Of a stretch of 57,186 nt of DNA, positions 1 to 8,358 are shown piece after piece (the first letter of the stretch is position 1; every line of letters starts with the position of its first letter). The notes below the pieces were generated by a model. The model did not search any database. It was not told the DNA's origin and was given only the letters and a program-made list of their open reading frames with translations. The DNA lies in NCBI RefSeq assembly GCF_009674565.1, contig NZ_WKJL01000030.1:1-57186 (forward strand), in the 5' to 3' direction. This DNA is from Duganella aquatilis. GTDB taxonomy: Bacteria > Pseudomonadota > Gammaproteobacteria > Burkholderiales > Burkholderiaceae_D. Position numbers and translations under genes: made by a program.

Positions 1-82
1 TCAGTTCTGCCAATCGCACACGGGCTCTGCCGTAGCGGCCGCTACGGCAGAGCCCGTGTGCGATTGGCAGAACTGACCCCGG
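1..82. repeat. Long perfect palindrome with CTGACCCCGG outer end (copy A)
   Basis: Positions 1-76 are a perfect inverted repeat with no loop, centred on AGCGGCCGCT at 34-43. The right side continues as CCCCGG at 77-82; the matching left side lies before the window start. It sits immediately after the stop codon of the minus-strand rhodanese gene, so its transcript would form a very long hairpin. The outer end ACTGACCCCGG is shared with the palindrome at 14669-14740, but the inner stem is unrelated. Confidence 0.85.
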
Positions 83-87
83 ATTAT

Positions 88-546
88 TTAGGCGCCGATC
101 CAGGGCAGGCCGGCCTTGCACCAGCCGCTGACGTTCTTGCGGTGGCCCAACTCGTCCTTGTCGCCTTCGAAGCCTTCCAGGATGTCGTAGCAGTGCTGGT
201 AGCCGTGCTCGGTTGCCAGCTTGGCTGCACCACGCGAGCGCACGCCGGAACGGCACAAGAACAAAATCACCTGATCCTTGCGCGCCACCGAATTTAATTG
301 CTCGATGAATTCATGGTTGGCGTTGCCGCCTGGATAAGTTGCCCACTGCACCGCACCATGTTGGGCGTCCGGAATGGCCACCCGGCCCACCCAGTCGCGC
401 TCGGCGTTGGTGCGCACGTCGACCAGCTTGACGGCGTTTTCCGCCCCCAGCAATTCAAACGCTTCCTGCGGCGTGACCGCGCCGGCATAGGGCCAGTCCT
501 TGCTCCGGCTGCGCGCCAAAGCCAGAATCTCATCTATTTTGCTCAT
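88..546 (-). CDS. Rhodanese-like domain protein
   Basis: This 152-residue single-domain protein has the rhodanese fold pattern: a first-strand LVDVRT motif near residues 41-46 and the active-site loop CRSGVRS with the candidate catalytic cysteine at residue 98. The family moves sulfane sulfur or has related redox roles; the physiological substrate cannot be read from the sequence. No signal peptide is visible, so it is probably cytoplasmic. It is divergent from glnA, with 315 bases between them. I recall this neighbour pair from related bacteria, but I see no evidence of a role in nitrogen control. A long palindrome directly follows its stop codon and may end its transcript. Confidence 0.85.
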   Translation of the reverse strand: MSKIDEILALARSRSKDWPYAGAVTPQEAFELLGAENAVKLVDVRTNAERDWVGRVAIPDAQHGAVQWATYPGGNANHEFIEQLNSVARKDQVILFLCRSGVRSRGAAKLATEHGYQHCYDILEGFEGDKDELGHRKNVSGWCKAGLPWIGA

Positions 547-647
547 AAGGTTTTCCGGTTATAGGTTTAAGTTTATTATAGGCGTCCGTGCGCGGCCCAC
601 GATTGCGATGCACCAAAACCATGCGCTTTTCAGAAAAAATCCTAAAA

Positions 648-693
648 TGCACTTACAAGGTGCAAAATACAGGAAATGCACTAAAGAAGTGCG
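648..693 (+). promoter_or_regulatory. Two NtrC-type binding sites upstream of glnA
   Basis: Positions 648-664 read TGCACTTACAAGGTGCA, matching the NtrC pattern TGCACY-N5-GGTGCA. A second, weaker copy, TGCACTAAAGAAGTGCG, lies at 677-693, 29 bases further on. A degenerate third candidate begins TGCACC at 609. They sit about 110-150 bases before the sigma-54 promoter, as expected for enhancer sites. The regulator itself (glnG) is encoded at 4043-5554. Confidence 0.8.
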
Positions 694-800
694 AAGCTGA
701 TTTGCTGACAATTTGGGCAATTGGACACGCTCGTGAATTTTAGATTCATTTTGCACCCAAGTTCAAAGACGCTACCAACATATCGATATGAGTTTCGGGC

Positions 801-816
801 TGGCACAGATACTGCT
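801..816 (+). promoter_or_regulatory. Sigma-54 promoter of glnA
   Basis: TGGCACAGATACTGCT has the -24 GG (802-803) and -12 GC (814-815) pairs separated by exactly ten bases, the defining sigma-54 spacing. Transcription would start near 827, giving a short leader that contains AGGAGA at 851-856 just before the glnA ATG. Confidence 0.75.
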
Positions 817-861
817 TACTTACGCCTCACGAGTTCCACACATTCCCTTTAGGAGATACGC

Positions 862-2277
862 ATGGCAATGACAGCCGCAGAAGTTCTGAAAATGGTCCAG
901 GAAAACGAAGTCAAATTCGTTGATTTCCGTTTCGCTGATACCCGTGGTAAAGAACAGCACGTCACCGTGCCTGTGTCGGCTTTCGACATCGACAAGTTCG
1001 AATCGGGTCACGCGTTTGACGGTTCCTCGATCGCCGGCTGGAAGGGTATTGAAGCATCCGACATGATTCTGATGCCTGATCCAAACACCGCGAACATCGA
1101 TCCGTTCATGGAAGAGACCACGCTGTTCATGCAGTGCGACGTCATCGAGCCAGCCGACGGCAAGGGCTATGACCGCGACCCACGTTCCATCGCCAAGCGC
1201 GCTGAAGCCTACCTGAAATCGTCGGGCATCGGCGATACCGCCTACTTCGGCCCGGAACCAGAATTCTTCATCTTCGACAGCGTGCGCTGGAAGATCGACA
1301 TGTCCGGCTGCTTCGTCAAAGTGGATTCCGACGAAGCGTCGTGGTCGACCGACAAGGAAATCGAAGGCGGCAACAGCGGCCACCGTCCAACCGTCAAGGG
1401 CGGCTACTTCCCAGTGCCACCAGTGGACAGCTTCCAGGACATGCGTTCGGAAATGTGCCTGATCCTGGAATCGCTGGGCATCCCGGTTGAAGTGCACCAC
1501 CACGAAGTGGCCGGCGCTGGCCAGAACGAAATCGGCACCAAGTTCTCGACCCTGGTCGAGCGCGCCGACTGGACCCAGAACCTGAAATACGTGGTCTGGA
1601 ACGTGGCCCACAGCTACGGCAAAACCGCGACCTTCATGCCGAAACCTATCGTTGGCGACAACGGTTCGGGCATGCACGTGCACCAGTCGATCTGGAAAGG
1701 CGGCGTCAACCTGTTCGCAGGCGACGGCTATGCCGGCCTGTCGGAAACCGCGCTGTACTACATCGGCGGCATCATCAAGCACGCCAAGGCACTGAACGCG
1801 ATCACCAACCCAGGCACCAACTCGTACAAGCGTCTGGTGCCAGGCTTCGAAGCGCCAGTGAAACTGGCTTACTCGGCGAAAAACCGTTCGGCTTCGATCC
1901 GTATTCCACACGTGGCCAATCCAAAAGGCCGTCGTATCGAAACCCGCTTCCCGGATCCACTGGCCAACGTTTACCTGTGCTTCTCGGCGCTGCTGATGGC
2001 CGGTCTGGACGGTATCCAGAACAAGATCCACCCAGGCGAAGCAGCATCGAAAGATCTGTACCACCTGCCGCCGGAAGAAGACGCACTGATCCCAACCGTG
2101 TGCGCTTCGCTGGAAGAAGCCCTGGACAACCTGAACAAAGACCGCGAGTTCCTGACCCGTGGCGGCGTGTTCAGCGATTCCATGATCGATGCCTACATCG
2201 AGCTGAAAATGCAGGACGTACAACGTATGCGCATGACCACTCACCCTGCTGAGTTCGACATGTACTACTCGCTGTAA
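862..2277 (+). CDS. glnA: Type I glutamine synthetase
   Basis: This 471-residue protein makes glutamine from glutamate, ammonia and ATP in the cytoplasm, normally as a dodecamer. It is full length for the bacterial type I-beta family. The loop KDLYHLPPEE contains the adenylylation tyrosine at residue 400, and its modifying enzyme glnE is encoded at 24738-27488. The start is supported by AGGAGA spaced six bases before ATG. Expression is probably NtrC and sigma-54 dependent, given the sites at 648-693 and 801-816. A strong terminator follows, so read-through into the downstream glnL-glnG genes would be partial. Confidence 0.98.
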   Translation: MAMTAAEVLKMVQENEVKFVDFRFADTRGKEQHVTVPVSAFDIDKFESGHAFDGSSIAGWKGIEASDMILMPDPNTANIDPFMEETTLFMQCDVIEPADGKGYDRDPRSIAKRAEAYLKSSGIGDTAYFGPEPEFFIFDSVRWKIDMSGCFVKVDSDEASWSTDKEIEGGNSGHRPTVKGGYFPVPPVDSFQDMRSEMCLILESLGIPVEVHHHEVAGAGQNEIGTKFSTLVERADWTQNLKYVVWNVAHSYGKTATFMPKPIVGDNGSGMHVHQSIWKGGVNLFAGDGYAGLSETALYYIGGIIKHAKALNAITNPGTNSYKRLVPGFEAPVKLAYSAKNRSASIRIPHVANPKGRRIETRFPDPLANVYLCFSALLMAGLDGIQNKIHPGEAASKDLYHLPPEEDALIPTVCASLEEALDNLNKDREFLTRGGVFSDSMIDAYIELKMQDVQRMRMTTHPAEFDMYYSL

Positions 2278-2303
2278 TCACTGGCGTCAGCCGGTCATAC
2301 AGA

Positions 2304-2336
2304 ACGCGGGGCGAGCAGAGCTTTCCCCGCGTTTTT
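2304..2336 (+). terminator. Rho-independent terminator after glnA
   Basis: The stem ACGCGGGG (2304-2311) pairs with CCCCGCGT (2325-2332) and runs into a T tract. It lies between glnA and the DUF4124 gene, separating glnA from the regulator genes. Confidence 0.85.
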
Positions 2337-2386
2337 ATTTGGATGCTGTATATTCGGAGGGACAGGTTCCACCCACGGATTTACGA

Positions 2387-2869
2387 ATGACAACGAGTTT
2401 GAAACTGAGTGCGCTGCTGGCGCTGTTGGCTTCCGCCGCCGCACATGGACAGATCTACAAATGCCAGCCGCCCGGTGGCAGTGTCGAGCTCACCGACGTC
2501 AACCGCGGCAGCTACTGCAAGCTGATGGACCTGCCCGGCATGACGGTGCCGGCGCCAGCGCGGCGCGCGGCGCCGGCGGTGCGGAATGCCGCGCCGGTGA
2601 CCACGCCGGGCGAGTTCCCGCGCGTCGACAACGCCGAGCAGCGCGCGCGCGACGCCGACCGCCGCGGCATTCTGGAAGACGAGCTGAAGACCGAACAGCA
2701 AAAGCTGGCCGAGCTGCGCCGCGAATTCAACAACGGCGAGCCGGAACGGCGCGGCGACGAACGCAACTATGCGAAATACCAGGAACGGGTGGCCACGCTG
2801 CGCGACAGCATCAGCCGCTCGGAAAAGAATGTCGATGCCTTGAAACGTGAGATTGCGAATATCCGATGA
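2387..2869 (+). CDS. DUF4124-type secreted protein between glnA and glnL
   Basis: The ATG at 2387 gives 160 residues and places a signal peptide (MTTSLKLSALLALLASAAAHG) at the N-terminus; an upstream in-frame ATG at 2339 would spoil it. No good ribosome-binding site is visible. After the signal comes a short IYKCQ...GSVELTDVN segment typical of DUF4124, with a second cysteine (SYCKL). A proline/alanine linker follows, then a charged, probably coiled-coil C-terminus of about 80 residues. The stop codon overlaps the glnL start (ATGA), so the two genes are translationally coupled. The protein should be periplasmic. Its function is unknown, and its place in the nitrogen operon may be only historical. 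Confidence 0.8.
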   Translation: MTTSLKLSALLALLASAAAHGQIYKCQPPGGSVELTDVNRGSYCKLMDLPGMTVPAPARRAAPAVRNAAPVTTPGEFPRVDNAEQRARDADRRGILEDELKTEQQKLAELRREFNNGEPERRGDERNYAKYQERVATLRDSISRSEKNVDALKREIANIR

Positions 2870-3978
2870 GCCTAGTGAGTAATATTGCGGCCCGCGCGGC
2901 CGCCGCCATCAACCGGCCGCCGGCCCTGGCCGGCCTGGAGCTGCTGGCTTCGGCCGTGGTCATGCTGGACGCCGGCGGCCACATCGCCTACGCCAACGCC
3001 GCCGCCGAAAACCTGCTGGAAAACTCGGTGAAGGCGCTGTCGCGCCAGAAGCTGGGCGCGCAGTTCGTCAATCCGGACGAGCTGGACAACATTGTCGCGC
3101 AGGCGCGCGAACACAAGTTTTCCGACCTGCGTCAGGACCTGACGCTGGAACGCGCCGGCCGCGAGCCGCTGCACGTGCACAGCATCGTCTCGGTGCTGGA
3201 CGAGCCGGCCGGCCACGTGCTGATCGAACTGCGCGAAAACCAGCAGCACCTGAAGCTGGACCGCGAGGAGCGCATCCTCGACCAGAGCCAGGTCAACAAG
3301 GAGCTGATCCGCAACCTGGCGCACGAGATCAAGAATCCGCTGGGCGGCATCCGTGGCGCCGCGCAGCTGCTGGAGATGGAACTGCCGGCGCTGCACGCGG
3401 TGCAGCTGCGCGAATACACCCAGGTCATCATCAAGGAAGCCGACCGCCTGCAGACGCTGGTCGACCGCCTGCTGGCGCCGCACCGCCGGCCGCACATCGT
3501 CGGCGACGTCAACATTCACGAGGTGCTGGAGCGGGTGCGCAGCCTGATGCTGGCCGAGTTCCCGTCCGGCCTGACCATCCTGCGCGACTATGACGCCTCG
3601 ATTCCCGAATTCCGGGGCGACAAGGAGCAGCTGATCCAGACCGTGCTCAACATCGCGCACAACGCCGCCCAGGCGCTGGCGACGCAGATCGAGGCGGGCG
3701 AGGCGCAGATCGTTTTCAAGACGCGGGTGGCGCGCCAGGTCACGCTGGCCAAGGTCCGTTACGGGCTGGCATTAGACTTGCATATCATTGACAATGGACC
3801 GGGTATCGCACCCCAGATCCGCGACCGCATCTTCTACCCACTGGTGTCAGGCAGGGAGGGCGGCAGCGGCCTGGGGCTGACCTTGGCACAGACCTTTGTG
3901 CAACAGCACATGGGCGTGATCGAGTGCGAGAGCCGGCCTGGATTTACGGATTTCCGTATTTTGCTGCCGTTGCCATAA
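2866..3978 (+). CDS. glnL: Nitrogen sensor histidine kinase NtrB
   Basis: This 370-residue soluble kinase/phosphatase controls GlnG (NtrC) in response to PII. A PAS domain covers roughly residues 20-130. The H-box RNLAHEIKNPLGG carries the phosphorylated histidine at residue 153, and the ATP-binding part shows DNGPGIAP and GGSGLGLTLAQ. There are no membrane segments, as expected for NtrB. It overlaps the DUF4124 gene by four bases and precedes glnG by 64 bases. In the family, low glutamine leads to phosphorylation of NtrC, which would then activate glnA upstream. Confidence 0.96.
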   Translation: MSLVSNIAARAAAAINRPPALAGLELLASAVVMLDAGGHIAYANAAAENLLENSVKALSRQKLGAQFVNPDELDNIVAQAREHKFSDLRQDLTLERAGREPLHVHSIVSVLDEPAGHVLIELRENQQHLKLDREERILDQSQVNKELIRNLAHEIKNPLGGIRGAAQLLEMELPALHAVQLREYTQVIIKEADRLQTLVDRLLAPHRRPHIVGDVNIHEVLERVRSLMLAEFPSGLTILRDYDASIPEFRGDKEQLIQTVLNIAHNAAQALATQIEAGEAQIVFKTRVARQVTLAKVRYGLALDLHIIDNGPGIAPQIRDRIFYPLVSGREGGSGLGLTLAQTFVQQHMGVIECESRPGFTDFRILLPLP

Positions 3979-4042
3979 GCCGTGGCGGGCAATGCGGACC
4001 GTGTCCCTTGATTGACGATCCATCGCGGAATACACACAACAC

Positions 4043-5554
4043 ATGAAGCCAATCTGGATAGTAGACGACGACGAATCGATCCGCTGGGTACTGGAAAAAG
4101 CATTAGCCAGGGAAAACCTGGCCACCAAGAGTTTTGCCAATGCACGCGACGCCATCGCCGCGCTGGAATATGAAACGCCGCAGGTGCTGGTGTCCGACAT
4201 CCGCATGCCGGGCGACTCCGGGCTGGACTTGCTGCAACTGGTGAAGTCACGCCTGCCGGGCCTGCCGGTCATCATCATCACCGCTTTCTCCGACCTCGAT
4301 TCCGCCGTGGCGGCGTTCCAGGGCGGCGCCTTTGAATACCTGGCCAAGCCGTTCGATATCGACAAGGCCGTCGAGCTGATCCGGCGCGCGCTGGATGAAA
4401 GCCTGCGCGAGACCAGCGTCGAATCGGGGCCGACGGAAACGCCGGAAATCCTCGGCCAGGCGCCGGCCATGCAGGAAGTGTTTCGCGCCATTGGCCGCCT
4501 GTCGCAGTCGAATGTGACGGTGCTGATCACCGGCGAATCCGGCTCCGGCAAGGAGCTGGTGGCGCGTGCGCTGCACAAGCACAGTCCGCGTGCGGCGCAG
4601 CCCTTCATCGCGCTGAACACGGCGGCGATTCCCAAGGATTTGCTGGAGTCCGAACTGTTCGGCCACGAGCGTGGCGCCTTCACCGGCGCGCAGACCACGC
4701 GCCGCGGCCGCTTCGAGCAGGCCGAGAACGGCACGCTGTTCCTCGATGAAATCGGCGACATGCCGTTCGATTTGCAGACGCGCCTGTTGCGCGTGCTGTC
4801 GGACGGTCACTTCTATCGCGTCGGCGGCCATCAGCCCTTGAAGGCCAACGTGCGCGTGATCACGGCAACGCACCAGAATCTGGAGCAGCGCGTGCGCGAA
4901 GGCCTGTTCCGCGAAGACTTGTATCACCGCCTGAATGTGATCCGTTTGCGTCTGCCCAGTTTGAGGGAGCGTCGCGAAGACATCCCTATTTTGGTGCGTC
5001 ACTTCCTGGTGCAGAGTGCGAAACAATTGGGCGTCGAAGCCAAGCGCATGAGCGATGCGGCCTTGCAGTTCCTGGCCAGCCTGGAATTGCCGGGCAATGT
5101 GCGCCAGCTGGAAAACCTGTGCAACTGGATCACCGTGATGGCGCCGGGGCAGACCGTGGAGATCAAGGATCTGCCGCTGGAACTGTCGCAGGAGCAGAGT
5201 GCTTCGTCGTCTTCGGCGCCGTTGTCGGCCGGTGCGGCAACCGGCGACAGCTACAGCGCGCCGCAGCATCACGGCACGGTGACGGCGGTGGCGACGGATG
5301 TGTCCGCCAGCGCGGCCGGTTCGCCGGATGCGTGGCTGGGATTGCTGGAAATGCAGGCTGCTAGCATGCTCAGTGGCGGTCAGCAGGAGGTGATGGCGGT
5401 GCTGGGGCGGCAGTTCGAGTCGGCGCTGATCAAGACTGCGCTCAAGCATACGCATGGCCGCAAGAATGATGCGGCGGTGCGGCTGGGCATAGGCCGCAAC
5501 ACCATCACCCGCAAGATCGCCGAACTCGGCATCGACGGCGCGAAGGACGACTAA
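4043..5554 (+). CDS. glnG: Sigma-54 response regulator NtrC
   Basis: This 503-residue enhancer-binding protein has three parts. The receiver domain has phospho-acceptor Asp52 in VSDIRMPGDSG. The AAA+ domain has Walker A GESGSGKE and the sigma-54 contact loop GAFTGA. The Fis-type helix-turn-helix at the C-terminus has HGRKNDAAVRLGIGRNTITRK. The linker before that helix is long and rich in serine and alanine (roughly residues 385-430), which accounts for its length being slightly above that of the enteric protein. It should bind the paired TGCACY-N5-GGTGCA sites before glnA. A strong terminator follows. Confidence 0.97.
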   Translation: MKPIWIVDDDESIRWVLEKALARENLATKSFANARDAIAALEYETPQVLVSDIRMPGDSGLDLLQLVKSRLPGLPVIIITAFSDLDSAVAAFQGGAFEYLAKPFDIDKAVELIRRALDESLRETSVESGPTETPEILGQAPAMQEVFRAIGRLSQSNVTVLITGESGSGKELVARALHKHSPRAAQPFIALNTAAIPKDLLESELFGHERGAFTGAQTTRRGRFEQAENGTLFLDEIGDMPFDLQTRLLRVLSDGHFYRVGGHQPLKANVRVITATHQNLEQRVREGLFREDLYHRLNVIRLRLPSLRERREDIPILVRHFLVQSAKQLGVEAKRMSDAALQFLASLELPGNVRQLENLCNWITVMAPGQTVEIKDLPLELSQEQSASSSSAPLSAGAATGDSYSAPQHHGTVTAVATDVSASAAGSPDAWLGLLEMQAASMLSGGQQEVMAVLGRQFESALIKTALKHTHGRKNDAAVRLGIGRNTITRKIAELGIDGAKDD

Positions 5555-5575
5555 ACCCCTTCACGCGTGAACCAA

Positions 5576-5609
5576 ACGGCGCCTTGCTGCACAAGGCGCC
5601 GTTTTTTTT
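5576..5609 (+). terminator. Rho-independent terminator after glnG
   Basis: An 11-bp perfect stem (5576-5586 with 5592-5602), loop CTGCA, is followed by eight T residues. It separates glnG from the convergent dehydrogenase gene. Confidence 0.9.
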
Positions 5610-6345
5610 ACATCAGCGCCACGGCATCGGCGCCGGCGGCGATGCGCAGGGGCGCGGCCGGATCGGTCGCGGCCTGCCACACCGCCTGCGCCACGTCGAT
5701 CGCCTGCGTCACTTCCTCTGTCGATTGCTGCCATTCGGCAAACACATTCTGCGCCATGGCCGCATAGGCTTCCGGTATCGCGCCCTGCATGCGCAGCTGC
5801 GCGTTGGCGCCAAAGCTGGTGGCCGGCGCGCGGCCCGGCAGCACCAGGCTGACGCGCACCTTGAACTGCTCCAGTTCCAACGCCAGCGACGCGGTGAAGG
5901 CATCCACCGCCGCCTTGCTGCCCGTGTACACCGCCAGCAGCGGCAAGGACTTCAAAGTGACGGCGGAAGTGACGTTGATGATCACGCCGGCCTTGCGCTC
6001 GCGCATCTGCGGCAGTACCGCCTGCGTCATCGCCATGGTGCCGAAGGTATTGGTCTCGAACACTTCGCGTACCTTGTCCAGGCTGGTGCCTTCGAGCGCA
6101 CCCAGCATGCCGATGCCGGCGTTGTTGACCAATACGTCGATCGGACCGGCGGCTTCCATCAGGTGGCGGATGCTGGCGGCGTCGCTGACGTCCAGCGGCA
6201 GCACGCGCAGATTTGCCGATGGCGGCAGCAGGTCCGTGCGCGGCGTGCGCATGGTGGCGATCACGCGCCAGTCGCGTTCAAGGAAATAGCGGGCGGTCTC
6301 CAGGCCGAAGCCGGACGAGCAGCCGGTGATGAGGATGGTTTTCAT
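5608..6345 (-). CDS. Short-chain dehydrogenase/reductase (SDR 1)
   Basis: This 245-residue classical SDR has the cofactor motif TGCSSGFG near the N-terminus, NNAG near the middle and the catalytic YTGSK tyrosine/lysine pair. The ATG at 6345 is chosen because AGGAG lies just before it and the Rossmann strand (MKTILITG) begins there; an upstream ATG adds ten unlikely residues. The substrate is unknown. It is divergent from an AraC-type regulator with 95 bases between them, a common arrangement in which the regulator controls the enzyme gene. Its 3' end abuts the glnG terminator. Confidence 0.9.
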   Translation of the reverse strand: MKTILITGCSSGFGLETARYFLERDWRVIATMRTPRTDLLPPSANLRVLPLDVSDAASIRHLMEAAGPIDVLVNNAGIGMLGALEGTSLDKVREVFETNTFGTMAMTQAVLPQMRERKAGVIINVTSAVTLKSLPLLAVYTGSKAAVDAFTASLALELEQFKVRVSLVLPGRAPATSFGANAQLRMQGAIPEAYAAMAQNVFAEWQQSTEEVTQAIDVAQAVWQAATDPAAPLRIAAGADAVALM

Positions 6346-6440
6346 GGGAACTCCTGTAGATGGGTGTGTCCGCACTGTAGTCCGCCACCGCCGGACTTGC
6401 TACAATTGTTCGTCCATATTCCATTAGCAAGCGTCCAGAT

Positions 6441-7355
6441 ATGATCGATCCCCTCGCCGAAGTGGTGACCTTGCTGCAGCCACGCATCCGCTTCTCGAAA
6501 GTCGTCAGCGGTGCCGGCGCGTGGCGCGTGCGGCGCTCGCACGAAGGGCAGCCGTTTTACTGCGCGGTGCTGGAAGGCGCCAGCCTGCTGACCACCGAAG
6601 GGCAGGAAGCGCTGCCGCTGCGGCAGGGCGATTTCGTGCTGATACCGGAGTCGCACGCGTTCTCGATGAGCAGCCTGAAGCCGCCGCCGGCCGCCGCGCT
6701 GGATGTCGCGCCGCAGGCGCTGCCGAACGGCGAGTTCCGTTTCGGCCCAACCGACAGTCCGACCGAGGCCGTGCTGCTGATCGGCCATTGCGCCTTCGAT
6801 TCGCCGGACGCGGCGCTGCTGGTCTCGCTGCTGCCGCGCCTGATCCACGTGCGCGGCGAACAGCGGCTGTCGACGCTGGTGCAACTGGTGGGCGAGGAAT
6901 CGCGCGCACGGCGTCCGGGACGCGAGGTGGTGCTGGCGCATCTGCTGGAAGTGCTGCTGATCGAAGCCCTGCGCTCCAGCGCCGTCACCGCCGCGGCGCC
7001 GGGCCTGCTGCGCGGACTGGCCGACGAGCGCCTGGCGCTGGCGCTGCGGCGCATGCACGAGGACATGACGGCGCCGTGGACGGTGGCGCAGCTGGCCAGG
7101 GAAGCAGCGCTGTCGCGCTCCGCATTCTTCGAGCGCTTCAGCCGCGCCGTGGGCGTGGCGCCGATGGAGTACCTGCTGCGCTGGCGCATGGCCAAGGCCA
7201 AGCACCTGCTGCGGCGGCGCGAGGACAGCGTGGCCACGGTGGCCGAACGCGTCGGCTACGGTTCCGCCAGCGCGTTCAGCGTGGCGTTCACGCGCCACGT
7301 GGGCATGTCGCCGACCCGCTACGCGCTTACGCCGCCGCCCGCGCCGCCCGCTTGA
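6441..7355 (+). CDS. AraC-family regulator with cupin-type N-terminal domain
   Basis: This 304-residue protein has an N-terminal AraC-type cupin domain (about residues 1-180, including LRQGDFVLIPESHAF) and a C-terminal double helix-turn-helix (SRSAFFERFSRAVGVAP, then VAERVGYGSASAFSVAF). The domain order is that of ligand-sensing regulators that act on adjacent oxidoreductase genes. TACAAT at 6401-6406 preceded by TG forms an extended -10 promoter for it. It is divergent from SDR 1, its most likely target. Its last 29 bases overlap the end of the convergent GlxA-type gene. The inducer is not predictable. Confidence 0.9.
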   Translation: MIDPLAEVVTLLQPRIRFSKVVSGAGAWRVRRSHEGQPFYCAVLEGASLLTTEGQEALPLRQGDFVLIPESHAFSMSSLKPPPAAALDVAPQALPNGEFRFGPTDSPTEAVLLIGHCAFDSPDAALLVSLLPRLIHVRGEQRLSTLVQLVGEESRARRPGREVVLAHLLEVLLIEALRSSAVTAAAPGLLRGLADERLALALRRMHEDMTAPWTVAQLAREAALSRSAFFERFSRAVGVAPMEYLLRWRMAKAKHLLRRREDSVATVAERVGYGSASAFSVAFTRHVGMSPTRYALTPPPAPPA

Positions 7356-8268
7356 CCGCCTGCGGCGGCACACCGTAGGCGCGCAGGAAGGCGCGGCGCA
7401 TGCGTTCGGGATCGTCGAAGCCGACTTCGCGCGCGACCACGTCGATGGCGTGGTTGCCTTCCTCGATCATGTTGCGCGCCGCTTCCACGCGCAAGGTTTC
7501 CACCGCCTTGGCCGGCGACTGGCCGGTCTCCAGCCGGAATGCGCGGCTGAACTGGCGCCGGCTCAGGCTGGCCGCATCGGCCAGTTCGTCGACCGACAGC
7601 GCCTTGCGCAGGTTGCGCTTGGCGTAGGTGAGGGCGGTCTGGATGCGGTCCGATTTCGGCTCCAGTTCCAGCAGCGCGGAAAACTGCGACTGGCCGCCGG
7701 TGCGGCGGTGATACACCACCATCTTGCGCGCCACATCGCGCGCCAGCTCGACGCCGTAATCGGCTTCCACCAGTGCCAGCGACAGGTCGATGCAGGCGGT
7801 CATGCCGGCCGAGCTCCACACGTGGTCGTGCTCGATGAAGATGCGGTCTTCCTCCACCCGGGTTTTCGGATAGCGGCGTTGCAGCTCGCGCGCCAGCGCC
7901 CAGTGCGTCGTCACGCGCCGGCCTTCCAGCAGGCCCGCTTCCGCCAGCAGAAAGGCACCGGTGCAGATGCTGGCGGTGCGGCGCGAGGCCTGGCTGGCGT
8001 CGCGCAAAAAGTCCACGAACGGGGCCGATGCCTGGATCAGCTCCATGCTGCCGGCCACCATGACGGTGTCGAAGCCCGGTGCCTTGAATGGCTGCGTCAT
8101 GACCGCCACGCCGGATGAGCTGGCCACCGGCCCGCCGTGTTCGGACAGCATGGCCATCTCGTAATACGGGCCGCCCGGCATGGCGTTGGCAACCTCGAAC
8201 ACCGTCACCGCCGCCAGATCGACGATCTGGAAGCCGGGGAAAAGCAGCAAGCCGATGGTTTTTTTCAT
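7327..8268 (-). CDS. GlxA-family regulator (DJ-1/PfpI domain plus AraC helix-turn-helix)
   Basis: This 313-residue protein begins with a DJ-1/PfpI-like domain (LLLFPGFQIVDLAAV at the start, and the cysteine elbow SICTGAFLLAEAGLL near residue 140). It ends with an AraC-type DNA-binding domain (LSRRQFSRAFRLETGQSP and VAREVGFDDPERMRRAF). In this family the DJ-1 part is thought to sense a ligand rather than act as a protease. It is divergent from SDR 2 with 90 bases between them, and it overlaps the preceding regulator tail to tail by 29 bases, so the two transcripts are complementary at their 3' ends. Confidence 0.92.
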   Translation of the reverse strand: MKKTIGLLLFPGFQIVDLAAVTVFEVANAMPGGPYYEMAMLSEHGGPVASSSGVAVMTQPFKAPGFDTVMVAGSMELIQASAPFVDFLRDASQASRRTASICTGAFLLAEAGLLEGRRVTTHWALARELQRRYPKTRVEEDRIFIEHDHVWSSAGMTACIDLSLALVEADYGVELARDVARKMVVYHRRTGGQSQFSALLELEPKSDRIQTALTYAKRNLRKALSVDELADAASLSRRQFSRAFRLETGQSPAKAVETLRVEAARNMIEEGNHAIDVVAREVGFDDPERMRRAFLRAYGVPPQAVKRAARAAA

Positions 8269-8358
8269 GATGGCCTAAAAGGAGGTATCTATGTCACACG
8301 GGCCTTAGTGTGCGCCCGTACACTGGGCCTGTCAACTTAACCAACAGGAGCAAACATC

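Noticed and set aside
500..756. Short frames on both strands over the glnA upstream region
   Set aside because: They overlap the NtrC sites and have unlikely protein composition; the region is better explained as regulatory DNA.
780..792. ATATCGATATGAG shared with 17415-17427
   Set aside because: A 13-base match is expected by chance several times in a window of this size, and the two contexts differ.
8281..8308. GGAGG followed by a five-codon frame (Met-Ser-His-Gly-Pro) between the GlxA regulator and SDR 2
   Set aside because: It could be a leader peptide, but it is too short to judge, and no terminator or competing hairpin accompanies it.
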